From contig NZ_CP046804.1 in the NCBI RefSeq assembly GCF_009763805.1, positions 1,116,001-1,180,000 on the forward strand: a stretch of DNA of 64,000 nucleotides. The letters are read 5' to 3'. Below the pieces are notes generated by a model. It was not told the origin of the DNA. It saw only the letters and a program-made list of their open reading frames with translations, and did not search any database. Each line of letters starts with the position of its first letter. Position 1 is the stretch's first letter. This document shows, in pieces, positions 22,125 through 32,064 of the stretch. This DNA is from Vibrio cidicii (GTDB taxonomy: Bacteria; Pseudomonadota; Gammaproteobacteria; Enterobacterales; Vibrionaceae). The translations under genes and the position numbers were made by a program.

Positions 22125-23339
22125 TTAGGGTAATGGGATCTCAATACCGATAGCAGTCGCTTCACCGCCGCCGATGCACAGTGAGGCAACACCACGCATC
22201 ACTTTGGGCTGGGTGCGGTCACCATCGACGCCGAGCGCTTGCAACTGGCGCAAACTGTGGATCAGCGTGACCAGAATACGCGCCCCGCTGGCACCGATCG
22301 GATGGCCTAAGGCGCACGCCCCGCCTTTGACATTGACTTTTTCCATCTCCAAGCCAAGTTGTTTGACGGCGATTTGCGTCACTACGGCGAACGCTTCGTT
22401 GATCTCCCACAAATCCACTTCGTCGTTCGACCAATCGAGTTTGGAGAGCAGTTGCTCGATGGCGTAAACCGGCGCTAAAGTAAATTCGGCTGGTTTTCTT
22501 GCATGGGTGCTGTGGCCGCGAAGAATGGCGAGTGGCTCTAAGCCTTGTGAGCGGGCCGATTCTTCATCCATCAAAAGCAGCGCAGCGGCGCCATCAGCAA
22601 TGGCGCTGGCGTTAGCGGCCGTGACACTGCCGCCTTCGGCAAAGGCGGGTTTGAGCAATGGGATCTTTTCAAGTGTGATCGAACGTGGATGCTCGTCGTA
22701 ATCCAGCAGCTCGCCATTTTTGCCAAAGGCGAGCGGCGTCATCTCCGCGACAAACAGTTGTTGCTCTTGCGCTTCCCAAGCACGCTTGGCCGAGAGCGCC
22801 GCCCATTCATCCATCTGCTGACGGGTAAACTGCAGCTTGTCCGCGATTTGCTGCGCATAAACACCCATCAGATGGCCTTCATAGGCATCTTGCAAACCAT
22901 CATAAAACATGTGATCGAACGTGGTTTGATGGCCCATACGCATGCCGCTACGCGCATTGCTCAGTAGATACGGGGCATTGGTCATGCTCTCCATTCCGCC
23001 AGCAATGACCGATCGCGCACTGCCCGCTTTGATCAGATCGTGTGCCAGCATCACCGCTTTCATGCCAGAACCGCACACTTTGTTGAGCGTAGTCGCGCCC
23101 ACCGAAAGCGGTAGCCCGGCATTGAGCGCCGCTTGACGGGCAGGCGCTTGTCCGCAGCCTGCGGGCAGCACACAACCCATCAACACTTCATCGACTTTTT
23201 CAATTGCTTTGCTGGTGGCGCTCAGTGCTGCTTTGATCGCAAAGCCGCCCAGCTGAGGAGCAGAATACTCTTTGAGTGCGCCTTGGAACCGCCCTTGCGG
23301 GGTTCGTTTGGCCGACACTATCCATATGGCTTTTTCCAT
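22125..23339 (-). CDS. Acetyl-CoA acetyltransferase (thiolase)
   Basis: A 404-residue thiolase. Acyl-accepting Cys in NKVCGSGMKAVM, His in CALGHPIGASGAR, second Cys in ASLCIGGGEATAIG. It starts at MEKAIWIVSAKRTPQG; the open frame continues 27 codons upstream without a likely start. It is the first gene of the minus-strand operon, next to the LiuR-type boxes. Its probable role is to cleave acetoacetyl-CoA, the leucine end-product, or 2-methylacetoacetyl-CoA from isoleucine. Confidence 0.92.
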   Translation of the reverse strand: MEKAIWIVSAKRTPQGRFQGALKEYSAPQLGGFAIKAALSATSKAIEKVDEVLMGCVLPAGCGQAPARQAALNAGLPLSVGATTLNKVCGSGMKAVMLAHDLIKAGSARSVIAGGMESMTNAPYLLSNARSGMRMGHQTTFDHMFYDGLQDAYEGHLMGVYAQQIADKLQFTRQQMDEWAALSAKRAWEAQEQQLFVAEMTPLAFGKNGELLDYDEHPRSITLEKIPLLKPAFAEGGSVTAANASAIADGAAALLLMDEESARSQGLEPLAILRGHSTHARKPAEFTLAPVYAIEQLLSKLDWSNDEVDLWEINEAFAVVTQIAVKQLGLEMEKVNVKGGACALGHPIGASGARILVTLIHSLRQLQALGVDGDRTQPKVMRGVASLCIGGGEATAIGIEIPLP

Positions 23340-23471
23340 GTCTCGTTCTCTTGTGACGAAAGTGGTGACCACAAATTGATAGCGATGCGGGTAAAACTGA
23401 ATACGGCGACGGACGGGCAATGCCCTGTCTGGTCATTTCAACCCGGCGATTTTTCGCCCTGTGGTTTCTTG

Positions 23472-23513
23472 ACGTTTACGTAAGCATAGCACTAACATTT
23501 ACGTAAACGTAAA
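23472..23513. promoter_or_regulatory. LiuR-type operator pair
   Basis: TTTACGTAAACGTAAA at 23498-23513 is the palindromic pattern I know for LiuR, the MerR-family regulator of leucine/isovalerate use. A second, partial copy ACGTTTACGTAAGC lies at 23472-23485. They sit in the intergenic region between the divergent thiolase and liuR operons, so one regulator could control both. The assignment combines the visible palindrome with the family's known motif. Confidence 0.8.
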
Positions 23514-23630
23514 GAAACAAAATAACAACAACGATAAATTTTCACCTGAACTGTAACAGGTGATTGACAGTACCGTCGTTCCTCATCGCTGAAAGTCGGA
23601 CAGCTACAACCAACCGTTGGAGGAGACCAG

Positions 23631-24002
23631 GTGGAAACTTTTAAGATCAGTGATCTCGCGAAAGAGTTCGAGATTACCACCAGAAGTATTCGCTTTTACG
23701 AAGATATGGGATTAATACAGCCAGAGCGCCGAGGCACTGTGCGCGTTTACTCACGCCGGGACAAGATTCGTTTGAAATTGATCCTGCGCGGCAAACGTTT
23801 GGGCTTCTCTCTGGCGGAGATTCGCGAATTGTTTGAGCTTTACGATGCTCAACAAGGCGAGACACAGTTGGTGAAAATGCTCAACATCATCGATGAAAAG
23901 AAGGCGCTATTGCAGCGCCAACTTGACGACATCGGCGTGGTGATGGGTGAACTGGAGGCGGCAAAAGAGCGCTGTGAACTGGCGCTCAAAGGCGCTCGCT
24001 GA
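23631..24002 (+). CDS. liuR: LiuR, MerR-family regulator of branched-chain acid catabolism
   Basis: A 123-residue MerR protein: HTH METFKISDLAKEFEITTRSIRFYEDMG, then a helical dimerisation region. There are no conserved metal-binding Cys near the C-terminus. GTG start at 23631 with GGAGGAG seven bases upstream. It heads the leucine operon and faces LiuR-type boxes. In related gamma-proteobacteria LiuR represses these genes until branched-chain acyl-CoAs accumulate. Confidence 0.88.
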   Translation: METFKISDLAKEFEITTRSIRFYEDMGLIQPERRGTVRVYSRRDKIRLKLILRGKRLGFSLAEIRELFELYDAQQGETQLVKMLNIIDEKKALLQRQLDDIGVVMGELEAAKERCELALKGAR

Positions 24003-24065
24003 CGCATTTTTACCTTTCGTTTCCCCTCTCCTGCACCACTCAAAACAGGAGAACACGGAGGTGTT

Positions 24066-25235
24066 ATGAACAGCCAGTATCAGATGCTCAACTTTGGGCT
24101 TGGTGAAACATTAGAACTACTGCGTGAGCAGGTCAGCGCATTTGCCAGCGAGCATATCGCACCGATCGCCTCGCAAATTGATAAGGAAAACCAATTTCCT
24201 AATCACCTGTGGCCATTGTTTGGCGAGATGGGTTTGCTGGGCGTCACAGTGGATGAAAGCGATGGCGGCGCGCAAATGGGTTATCTCGCCCACGTGATCG
24301 CGATGGAAGAGATCAGCCGCGCCTCGGCCTCGGTTGCTTTGAGTTATGGCGCGCACTCCAATTTGTGCGTCAACCAGCTTTTTCGTAATGGCACAGCCGA
24401 GCAGCGCAAAAAGTATCTGCCCAAATTGCTCGATGGCTCTTGGGTGGGCGCGCTGGCAATGAGTGAACCCAATGCCGGCTCGGATGTGGTCAGCATGCAG
24501 CTGAAAGCGGAGCGCCATGGCGACCATTTTGTGCTCAACGGCAGCAAAATGTGGATCACCAACGGCCCGGACGCCAACGTTGTCATCGTCTACGCCAAGA
24601 CCGATCCCAATGCCAAATCGCGCGGCATCACCGCGTTTATTGTCGAGCGTGATTTCCCCGGTTTTCACCATGCGCAAAAGCTCGACAAACTCGGCATGCG
24701 CGGCTCCAACACCTGCGAGCTGGTGTTTGAAAACTGCCGCGTTCCGGCTGAGAACGTGCTGGGCGAAATCAACCGTGGCGTTGAAGTACTGATGAGCGGG
24801 CTCGACTATGAACGGGTAGTGCTCGCGGCTGGGCCGCTCGGCATTATGCAAGCCTGTCTTGATCTGGTTTTGCCCTACGTGCACGATCGCAAACAGTTTG
24901 GTCAGGCGATTGGCGAGTTTCAGTTGGTCCAAGCCAAAGTCGCCGACATGTACACCCGCTGCAACGCGGCGCGCGCTTATGTCTATACCGTGGCGGCGGC
25001 GTGCGATCGCGGAGAAGTGACACGCAAAGATTCCGCAGGCGCTATTTTGTACGCCGCCGAACTCGCCACGCAGATGGCACTGGACGCGATTCAACTGCTC
25101 GGAGGCAACGGCTACATCAACGAATTCCCGGCAGGTCGTTTGCTGCGCGATGCCAAACTCTACGAAATTGGTGCGGGAACTTCCGAGATCCGCCGTATTC
25201 TGATTGGCCGTGAGCTGTTTGCAGAATCGCGCTAA
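24066..25235 (+). CDS. liuA: Isovaleryl-CoA dehydrogenase
   Basis: A 389-residue FAD acyl-CoA dehydrogenase converting isovaleryl-CoA to 3-methylcrotonyl-CoA. The diagnostic point is the position of the catalytic base: it lies in helix G ([15 protein letters not shown]), and the usual C-terminal Glu is replaced in [11 protein letters not shown]. This is the pattern of isovaleryl-CoA dehydrogenases. [14 protein letters not shown] supplies the flavin contact. GGAGG precedes the ATG. First enzyme of the liu operon. Confidence 0.94.
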   Translation: MNSQYQMLNFGLGETLELLREQVSAFASEHIAPIASQIDKENQFPNHLWPLFGEMGLLGVTVDESDGGAQMGYLAHVIAMEEISRASASVALSYGAHSNLCVNQLFRNGTAEQRKKYLPKLLDGSWVGALAMSEPNAGSDVVSMQLKAERHGDHFVLNGSKMWITNGPDANVVIVYAKTDPNAKSRGITAFIVERDFPGFHHAQKLDKLGMRGSNTCELVFENCRVPAENVLGEINRGVEVLMSGLDYERVVLAAGPLGIMQACLDLVLPYVHDRKQFGQAIGEFQLVQAKVADMYTRCNAARAYVYTVAAACDRGEVTRKDSAGAILYAAELATQMALDAIQLLGGNGYINEFPAGRLLRDAKLYEIGAGTSEIRRILIGRELFAESR

Positions 25236-25249
25236 AGAGGCAAGAAACA

Positions 25250-26852
25250 ATGGCAGTCATTACCAGCAAAACCAAACTCGAATCGGATTTGTACCAAGCG
25301 AACTTTGCCCGCATGAGCGAACTGGTGGACCAGCTACTCACTCACCGAGAAGCATTGAAACTCGGCGCGGGAGAAAAAGCCATCGAACGCCAGCGGCAAA
25401 AAGGCAAGCTTCCGGTCCGCGAAACGCGTACAACGCCTACTCGATGCAGACTCAACTTTTCTCGAAATCGGCCAATTTGCCGCGTGGCAAGTGTACGACG
25501 AAGCCATCCCCTGCGCAGGTGTTGTCGCTGGGATTGGCAAAATTCACGGCATCGATTGCATGGTGATCGCCAACGATCCGGCGGTCAAAGGCGGTACTTA
25601 TTATCCTCTGACCGTGAAAAAGCACCTGCGCGCGCAGCAAATTGCCGAGCGCTGCCAGCTTCCTTGCGTCTATCTAGTCGACTCTGGCGGGGCAAACCTG
25701 CCCCATCAGGCGGAAGTGTTTCCTGATCGCGACCATTTTGGCCGCATTTTTTATCATCAGGCGCGCATGTCGGCAAAAGGCATCCCGCAGATAGCCGTGG
25801 TGATGGGGCTGTGTACCGCAGGCGGCGCGTATATTCCGGCGATGGCGGATGTGGCGATCATCGTCAAACAGCAAGGAACCATTTTTCTCGCGGGCCCGCC
25901 GCTGGTGAAAGCCGCGACTGGGGAAGTCGTCACTGATGAAGAGCTGGGCGGCGCGGATGTGCACTGTAAAAAGTCTGGCGTGGCCGATTACTATGCACAG
26001 GACGATGCGCACGCGCTAGAGCTGGCTCGTCAAGCAATTGCCAGCGCCAATCAGTCCCCTTCTCCGCTGAATCACGATTTCTTGCCGCCACGTTACGATG
26101 CCAAAGAGATGTACGGCATCGTTAACGCCGACCTGCGATTGTCATTCGATGTGCGCGAAATCATCGCCCGTTTGGTGGACGATTCAGCGTTTGATGAGTT
26201 TAAGGCGCTGTATGGCAGCTCACTGGTGTGCGGTTTTGCCCAACTTCACGGCCATAACATTGGCATTGTTGCTAACAACGGCATTCTGTTTTCCGAATCG
26301 GCGCAAAAGGGGGCGCACTTTATTGAGCTCTGTGCCAAACGCAAGATCCCGTTGCTGTTTTTGCAAAACGTCACTGGATTTATGGTGGGGAAAAAAGTCG
26401 AAGCGGAAGGCATTGCCAAGCACGGCGCCAAGCTAGTAATGGCGGTTGCCTGTGCCGATGTACCGAAATTCACCGTGATCATTGGCGGCTCCTACGGCGC
26501 GGGCAACTACGGCATGTGCGGGCGAGCGTACGATCCGACCATGATGTGGATGTGGCCGAATGCGCGTATTTCCGTGATGGGCGGCGAACAGGCGGCGGGG
26601 GTACTGACCCAGGTGCGGCGCGAAGTCAAAGCACGTCAGCAGGAAACTTGGCCCGATGAGGAAGCCAAAGCGTTTCGCGATTCGATTGTCGAGCTGTACG
26701 ACACCCAAGGCAGCCCCTACTACGCCAGCGCAAGATTATGGGACGACGGCATTTTGGATCCGGTCGAAACCCGCGATGTACTGGGCCATGCGCTGAGCGT
26801 TGCACTGCGCGCGCCCATCCCTGAAAGTGAGTTTGGTATCTTTCGCATGTAA
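25250..26852 (+). pseudogene. liuB: Methylcrotonyl-CoA carboxylase, carboxyltransferase (beta) subunit, frameshifted
   Basis: Begins MAVITSKTKLESDLYQANFA and breaks after KGKLPVRE at GAAAC 25421-25425. Dropping one A restores [16 protein letters not shown] and a continuous 533-residue carboxyltransferase, the usual length. The C-terminal part shows the acyl-CoA and carboxybiotin motifs [14 protein letters not shown] and [16 protein letters not shown]. The enzyme carboxylates 3-methylcrotonyl-CoA together with a biotin-carrying alpha subunit, whose gene is not in this operon. The lesion matches the recurrent GAAC/GAAAC pattern and is probably not real. Confidence 0.88.
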
Positions 26853-26884
26853 GCGAGCCATGGAGCTCGACCAAGGAGGCAAAG

Positions 26885-27713
26885 ATGAACGAGCGCCAAC
26901 ACGATGTGCTGTGTAAGGTATCCGCTCAGGGCGTGGCAACCCTCACGCTCAACCGAGTCGAGAAACACAACGCTTTCGATGGGGTGATGATCGCCCATTT
27001 GCTTGTCGAGCTTGAACGCTTAAGCGCTGATCCGTCGGTGCGAGTATTAGTTTCTGCAAGCCAACGGTCAGCATTTTTCCGCAGGTGCCGATCTGTTGTG
27101 GATGCGTTCAATGGCTGGGCAGTCGAAAGAGCACAACTATCAAGACGCGTCCGAGCTCGCGCGACTGATGCAAACGCTCGATAGCTTCCCCCATCCCACC
27201 ATTGCGCTGGTGCATGGCAGCGCTTTTGGCGGCGCACTCGGGCTCATTTGCTGCTGCGATATCGCCATCGCCACCCAAGATACACGCTTTTGCCTCAGCG
27301 AAGTCAAGCTTGGCCTGATCCCTGCCACCATTGGACCTTATGTATGCCGTGCCATCGGCCAGCGTCAAGCAAGACGCTATATGCTGAGTGCGGAAACCCT
27401 TGACGCGGCCAATGCGCTGCGTTTGGGGCTGCTGCATCAGGTCGTGGGTTCGCAGCCACATGCGCTGCACGAGGTACTGGATGAGCTGTTGCATCGCTTG
27501 CTGCACAATGGACCAAACGCGTTGACTCAGGCCAAACGCTTGTGTCAGCAGTGCGATAACCAGCCCATCACTCCTGAACTGATTGAACACACCATCGCCT
27601 TGATAGCGCAGATCCGCGTATCGCCAGAAGGCCAAGAAGGACTTAACGCCTTTTTCAGCAAGCGCGCGCCTGCTTGGGTGCCGAAAGATTGGTCAGCGAA
27701 AGACACCCCGTGA
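26885..27713 (+). pseudogene. liuC: Methylglutaconyl-CoA hydratase, frameshifted
   Basis: Crotonase hydrating 3-methylglutaconyl-CoA to HMG-CoA. The first frame runs MNERQHDVLCKVSAQ...VRVLV and breaks at GTTTC 27050-27054. Dropping one T gives LQANGQHFSAGADLLWMRSM, the expected oxyanion segment, and a 275-residue protein. Later motifs: GSAFGGALGLICCCD and LSEVKLGLIPATIGPYV. AAGGAGG precedes the ATG. Probable sequence error of the recurrent type. Confidence 0.87.
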
Positions 27714-27721
27714 GGTAGCCT

Positions 27722-28654
27722 ATGAACAGTTTGTTAGCAAAATCGGTCAAGATTGTCGAAGTTGGCGCACGCGATGGCTTGCAAAATGAAGCTCGCATCA
27801 GTACTGAGAGTAAGATTGCGTTGATAGATCAACTGTCTCGTACCGGTCTCAAGCAGATCGAGGCGGGCGCGTTTGTCTCGGCCAAATGGGTACCGCAAAT
27901 GGCCGACTCGGCACAAGTATTGGCCAAAATTGAACGCCGCGCAGGAGTGGTTTATTCGGCGCTGACCCCCAACCTGCAAGGTTTTGAGCAGGCAATCGCC
28001 AGCGGCGCTGATCAAGTGGCGATTTTCACTTCCGCATCACAAGGTTTTTGCCAGCGCAACATCAACTGTTCCATTGCTGAAAGCCTCAAACGCTTCGAGC
28101 CTTTGATGCAGGCAGCAAAAGCGCATCATATACCGGTGCGAGGCTATCTCTCTTGCGTCGCTGACTGCCCTTATGACGGCGCGACGAAACCCGAGCAAGT
28201 TGCCAGTGTGGCCAGCGATCTGCTGGCGCTGGGCTGTTATGAGATTTCCCTTGGCGATACGATTGGCACTGGCACGCCGCTGCGCATTGCGCGCATGTTA
28301 GACGCGGTAAAAAAAGAAGTCTCTGTGGCACAACTAGCGGTGCATTTTCACGATACGTGGGGACAGGCACTGGCTAACCTGTATCAGGCACTCACCATGG
28401 GCGTTGCCACCATCGACAGCAGTGTGGCAGGCCTTGGCGGCTGTCCGTATGCCAAAGGGGCAGCAGGCAACGTGGCGACCGAAGATGTGCTTTACCTCTG
28501 TCAAGGGCTCGGCATCGAGACTGGCGTCGATTTACCCGCGGTTGCCGAAGCAGGTTGGCAAATCTGTCAAGCACTTGGACGCCTTCCGACCTCTAAAGTC
28601 GCACTAGCGTTGGCCAGTCAACGCATAACCCTCACAGCCAAGCCTCAGCAATAA
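27722..28654 (+). CDS. liuE: Hydroxymethylglutaryl-CoA lyase
   Basis: A 310-residue TIM-barrel lyase cleaving HMG-CoA into acetoacetate and acetyl-CoA, the last step of leucine breakdown. VEVGARDGLQNE carries the metal-binding Asp and catalytic Arg; VAGLGGCPYAKGAAGNVATEDV is the family signature with the active-site Cys. HFHDTWG supplies the metal-binding His. GAGG overlaps the liuC stop, so the two are coupled. In the operons I know, liuD lies between liuC and liuE; here only eight bases do. Confidence 0.94.
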   Translation: MNSLLAKSVKIVEVGARDGLQNEARISTESKIALIDQLSRTGLKQIEAGAFVSAKWVPQMADSAQVLAKIERRAGVVYSALTPNLQGFEQAIASGADQVAIFTSASQGFCQRNINCSIAESLKRFEPLMQAAKAHHIPVRGYLSCVADCPYDGATKPEQVASVASDLLALGCYEISLGDTIGTGTPLRIARMLDAVKKEVSVAQLAVHFHDTWGQALANLYQALTMGVATIDSSVAGLGGCPYAKGAAGNVATEDVLYLCQGLGIETGVDLPAVAEAGWQICQALGRLPTSKVALALASQRITLTAKPQQ

Positions 28655-28664
28655 GTGACGCCTA

Positions 28665-29447
28665 TCAAACCATCTTCGGCAACTTAAGATAGGCCAGCAC
28701 GGCTTGGTCTCGAAACAGCAAGTCTTGAGAACGATCTTGATACTCGATGCACATTTGTTCGCTATCTCCCGCGTCCGTAAGCAAAGGGTCAAGCTCGGCA
28801 TTGGCGTGGCTCAACCATTTTTGCGCAATCGACTGAGGCAGCGTCGGCAGCTGTTGCAGTATCTGTTTGGAAGCAGAAAACTGGCTGTTCATCGCCACGG
28901 CAATCATGTCGTCGTTAGCGGCAGCGAGCCAACTGGCACCACTCTCTTTACTGACACACACTAAAGGAAAGAAGGGAGCCAACGCAGGAAAGAGAGTGTT
29001 CTTATACACATCAACCTGCCAGTATTTCTCTGCTACTTCGATAAATTTCTCAAACGAGCGGATGGGATGAAAATCGGCCTCACTGAGGCGCACAATCTCG
29101 ACGCGAGGCTTGTTAGGGTTGACGGTATCGTTGGAAACATCAATGTACCACTCCCCGAGCACCATCGCATTTTGAAAGTACTCATCCCGCAGAGAGCCCC
29201 ACACAGGCACTAACTTCTCGCCATTGTTCAACGCCTCACGCAGTGGCTGCAATACCTCATCGTGCTTGGTCTGCAAGTGCACTAAAAGCATCTGATAGAC
29301 CAGATCGCGGATCTCTTTGCAACGCCCAAGCGGATAGGGTTTGCCCGCAAAGTGGGTATATTTCGGCAAAAGGGTTAAATCGGCTTCAATTCTGATCTTG
29401 GCTAAGGCACTGCAAATTAGGGGAATCTGTTCGGCTTGCAACTGCAT
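28665..29447 (-). CDS. Hypothetical protein
   Basis: A 260-residue soluble protein starting MQLQAEQIPLICSALAKIRI with AAGGA upstream; the open frame to 29540 has no good start. It is rich in Trp, Phe and Leu, and has no signal peptide, repeats or known motif that I can name. It converges on liuE with a 10-base gap and is divergent from ahpC. I do not recognise a family beyond similar vibrio proteins of unknown role. Confidence 0.65.
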   Translation of the reverse strand: MQLQAEQIPLICSALAKIRIEADLTLLPKYTHFAGKPYPLGRCKEIRDLVYQMLLVHLQTKHDEVLQPLREALNNGEKLVPVWGSLRDEYFQNAMVLGEWYIDVSNDTVNPNKPRVEIVRLSEADFHPIRSFEKFIEVAEKYWQVDVYKNTLFPALAPFFPLVCVSKESGASWLAAANDDMIAVAMNSQFSASKQILQQLPTLPQSIAQKWLSHANAELDPLLTDAGDSEQMCIEYQDRSQDLLFRDQAVLAYLKLPKMV

Positions 29448-29566
29448 ATTGATTTCCTTATCTCTCAAAAGCATATCGTTAGGCTTTATCCTAAAACATC
29501 CGGGCCTATAAAGGTCATATTGATGCCCTTTGCCTATCAAACTGTGACAGCCATTGGCTTTTTCCT

Positions 29567-29603
29567 ATAGAAAGAGCCTATCAATAGAATAGCCACAAGC
29601 GAT
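29567..29603 (+). promoter_or_regulatory. OxyR binding site upstream of ahpC
   Basis: ATAG-N7-CTAT-N7-ATAG-N7-CGAT, four tetramers in exact 11-base register, matching the OxyR consensus in 15 of 16 defined bases. It lies 82 bases before the ahpC start, suitable for activation by oxidised OxyR. Confidence 0.85.
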
Positions 29604-29684
29604 TTTCCAAAACAGCGTGCGGATGGGAATATACCTCCCGAAGACAAAACATTCCAAACCAATAACTTAAAGGAAACTCGGACT

Positions 29685-30243
29685 ATGATTAATACTAAAA
29701 TCAAACCATTTAGCGCAACAGCATTCAAACAAGGTGAGTTCGTTGAGATCACTGAACAAGACGTTCTGGGCAAATGGGCAGTATTTTTCTTCTATCCAGC
29801 GGACTTCACTTTCGTCTGTCCAACGGAAACTTGGCGACCTAGCGGATCACTACGCAGAGCTTCAATCTCGTGGCGTTGAAGTGTACTCAGTATCGACTGA
29901 CACGCACTTCACTCACAAAGCATGGCACGACAGCTCTGACACCATCGGCAAAATCAACTACTACATGGTAGGCGACCAAACTGGCAACATCACCAACAAC
30001 TTCGGTGTGATGCGTGAAGGCCAAGGTCTGGCAGACCGAGCAACCTTCCTGATTGACCCACAAGGCGTGATTCAGGCAATGGAAATCACCGCAGAAGGCA
30101 TCGGCCGTGATGCAGAAGACCTGATGCGTAAAGTGAAAGCCGCACAGTATGTTGCTTCTCACCCGGGCGAAGTATGTCCAGCGAAATGGAAAGAAGGCGA
30201 GCAGACTCTGGCTCCTTCACTAGACCTAGTTGGCAAAATCTAA
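29685..30243 (+). pseudogene. ahpC: Alkyl hydroperoxide reductase subunit C, frameshifted
   Basis: Typical 2-Cys peroxiredoxin. The peroxidatic Cys is in [13 protein letters not shown], after which the frame breaks at GAAAC 29826-29830. Dropping one A restores [21 protein letters not shown] and a 185-residue protein, the standard length. The resolving Cys is in [19 protein letters not shown] precedes the ATG. The protein reduces H2O2 and organic peroxides using AhpF. An abundant housekeeping protein is unlikely to be lost in this way, so a sequence error is the better explanation. Confidence 0.92.
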
Positions 30244-30299
30244 CTAAGCCTGACCAGTAATCTTTTGATTAAGACAATCTTTTGATTACTAATGAGTTC

Positions 30300-30357
30300 G
30301 AGAGCGAGCTGGGTATTTGACCTGACGACCTAAATGTCCGGTTCGCTCTCCCCCTTT
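30300..30357 (+). terminator. Long-loop hairpin between ahpC and ahpF
   Basis: GAGAGCGA (30300-30307) pairs with TCGCTCTC (30343-30350), followed by CCCCCTTTT. It may stop part of the transcripts after ahpC, giving more AhpC than AhpF. Just upstream are two tandem copies of AATCTTTTGATTA at 30259-30271 and 30276-30288. Confidence 0.55.
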
Positions 30358-30402
30358 TATCCAGAGTGACCACTCTCATAATTAATAAAAAAGGTATTTC
30401 GT

Positions 30403-31972
30403 ATGCTAGACCAAGCGATCAAGCAACAACTCTCACAGTATCTAACCAACTTAAAAGAACAAGTCCGTTTAGTGGTCAGCCTAGATGAAAGCAAAGGCTC
30501 ACAAGACATTTTGGCACTGGCCAATGAAATTGCGGAACTTAGCCCACTGATCAGCGTAGAGCGTGACGATGCCGCAAGCGATCGCAAACCAGTCATGACA
30601 GTGACTAATCCAACCAAAGGCACACAACTGCGTTTTGCTGGTGTACCGATGGGCCATGAATTTACTTCTCTGGTTCTGGCGCTGCTGCACTCTGGCGGTC
30701 ACCCAATCAAACTGGAGCAAGAAACGATTGAGCAAATCGCCAAACTCGGCAAAAAGCTCGATGTCGAAGTGTTCATTTCTCTCTCTTGCCAAAACTGTCC
30801 TGACGTGGTGCAAGCGTTCAACATGATGGCGGCGATCAACCCGGACATTCGCGCAACCATGATTGACGGCGCGCTGTTCCAGGACGAAGTGAAAAATCGC
30901 GACATCATGGCTGTGCCAAGTGTGTTCATTAACGGTGAACTATTTGGCCAAGGCCGTATGACTCTGGCTGAAATCCTGAACAAACTGGATGACGGCGCAG
31001 CAGAAAAAGCAGCCGCGAGCCTCAACGAAAAAGACCCATACGATGTACTCGTGGTTGGTGGTGGCCCTGCAGGTGCAGCGGCAGCGATTTACGCAGCACG
31101 TAAAGGCATTCGCACGGGTATCGTGGCGCAGCGTTTGGGTGGTCAGGTGATGGACACCATGGCGATCGAAAACTTCATCTCTGTGAAACACACAGAAGGT
31201 CCAAAGCTGGCGGCGAATTTGGGTGAACACCTGAAAGAGTACGGCGTGGACATCATCACTGAGCAGCAAGCTGAGAAGCTGATGGGCGCTGAGTTCACAA
31301 CAGATGGCAAAATCCATGTGAACCTGCAAAGCGGCGCGACACTGAAAAGTAACAGTGTCATCTTAAGCCCCGGTGCTCGTTGGCGTGAAATGAACGTTCC
31401 TGGCGAACAAGAATACCGCAACAAAGGTGTGGCGTACTGCCCACACTGTGACGGCCCGCTGTTCAAAGGCAAGAAAACCGCGGTTATCGGTGGTGGTAAT
31501 TCAGGTATTGAAGCGGCTATCGACCTGGCGGGTATCGTCGAAACACGTGACCGTACTGGAATTTGCTGACGTACTGCGTGCAGACCAAGTACTGATTAAC
31601 AAAGCGAATTCAATGCCAAACATCGACATCATCACCATGGCTCAAACCACCGAAGTGGTGGGTGATGGTACTCGTGTAACGGGCTTGAAATACAAAGACC
31701 GCCACACGGATGAGATTAAGCAGCTTGAACTGTCTGGTATCTTCGTCCAAATCGGTCTGGTCCCTAACACCGAATGGCTGAAAGATTCAGCGGTTGAACT
31801 TTCTGCCCGTGGCGAGATTGAAATCGGCAGCCGCGGTGAAACGAGCATGGATGGTGTGTTTGCTGCGGGGGATGCAACCACAGTCCCTTACAAACAGATC
31901 ATCATTGCGATGGGTGAAGGTGCGAAAGCAAGCTTAGGCGCGTTTGACTACCTCATTCGTAAACAAAGCTAA
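30403..31972 (+). pseudogene. ahpF: Alkyl hydroperoxide reductase subunit F, frameshifted
   Basis: Flavoprotein disulphide reductase that recycles AhpC with NADH. The N-terminal double thioredoxin fold has the redox site [25 protein letters not shown] binds [16 protein letters not shown] is the second Cxx[18 protein letters not shown] binds NADH. The frame breaks just after at GAAAC 31540-31544. Dropping one A joins [14 protein letters not shown] and gives 522 residues, the normal size. Same recurrent lesion as in ahpC. Confidence 0.92.
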
Positions 31973-32005
31973 ATCGTTCTTTATTGAACACAGTCCTTTA
32001 TGACC

Positions 32006-32038
32006 AAAAGGTGTCGAACGCTCGACACCTTTTTTATT
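32006..32038. terminator. Terminator between ahpF and arsJ
   Basis: AAAAGGTGTCGA / TCGACACCTTTT, a 12-bp perfect stem with loop ACGC and a T-rich tail. It serves ahpF and, through its A-rich arm, the convergent arsJ operon. Confidence 0.92.
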
Positions 32039-32064
32039 TATTTCAATAATTTGCCTTTTGAGGC

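Noticed and set aside
24117..25250. 377-codon open frame antisense to liuA
   Set aside because: It lies wholly opposite a well-conserved acyl-CoA dehydrogenase, is His/Arg-rich in the way of GC-biased shadows, and has no ribosome site.
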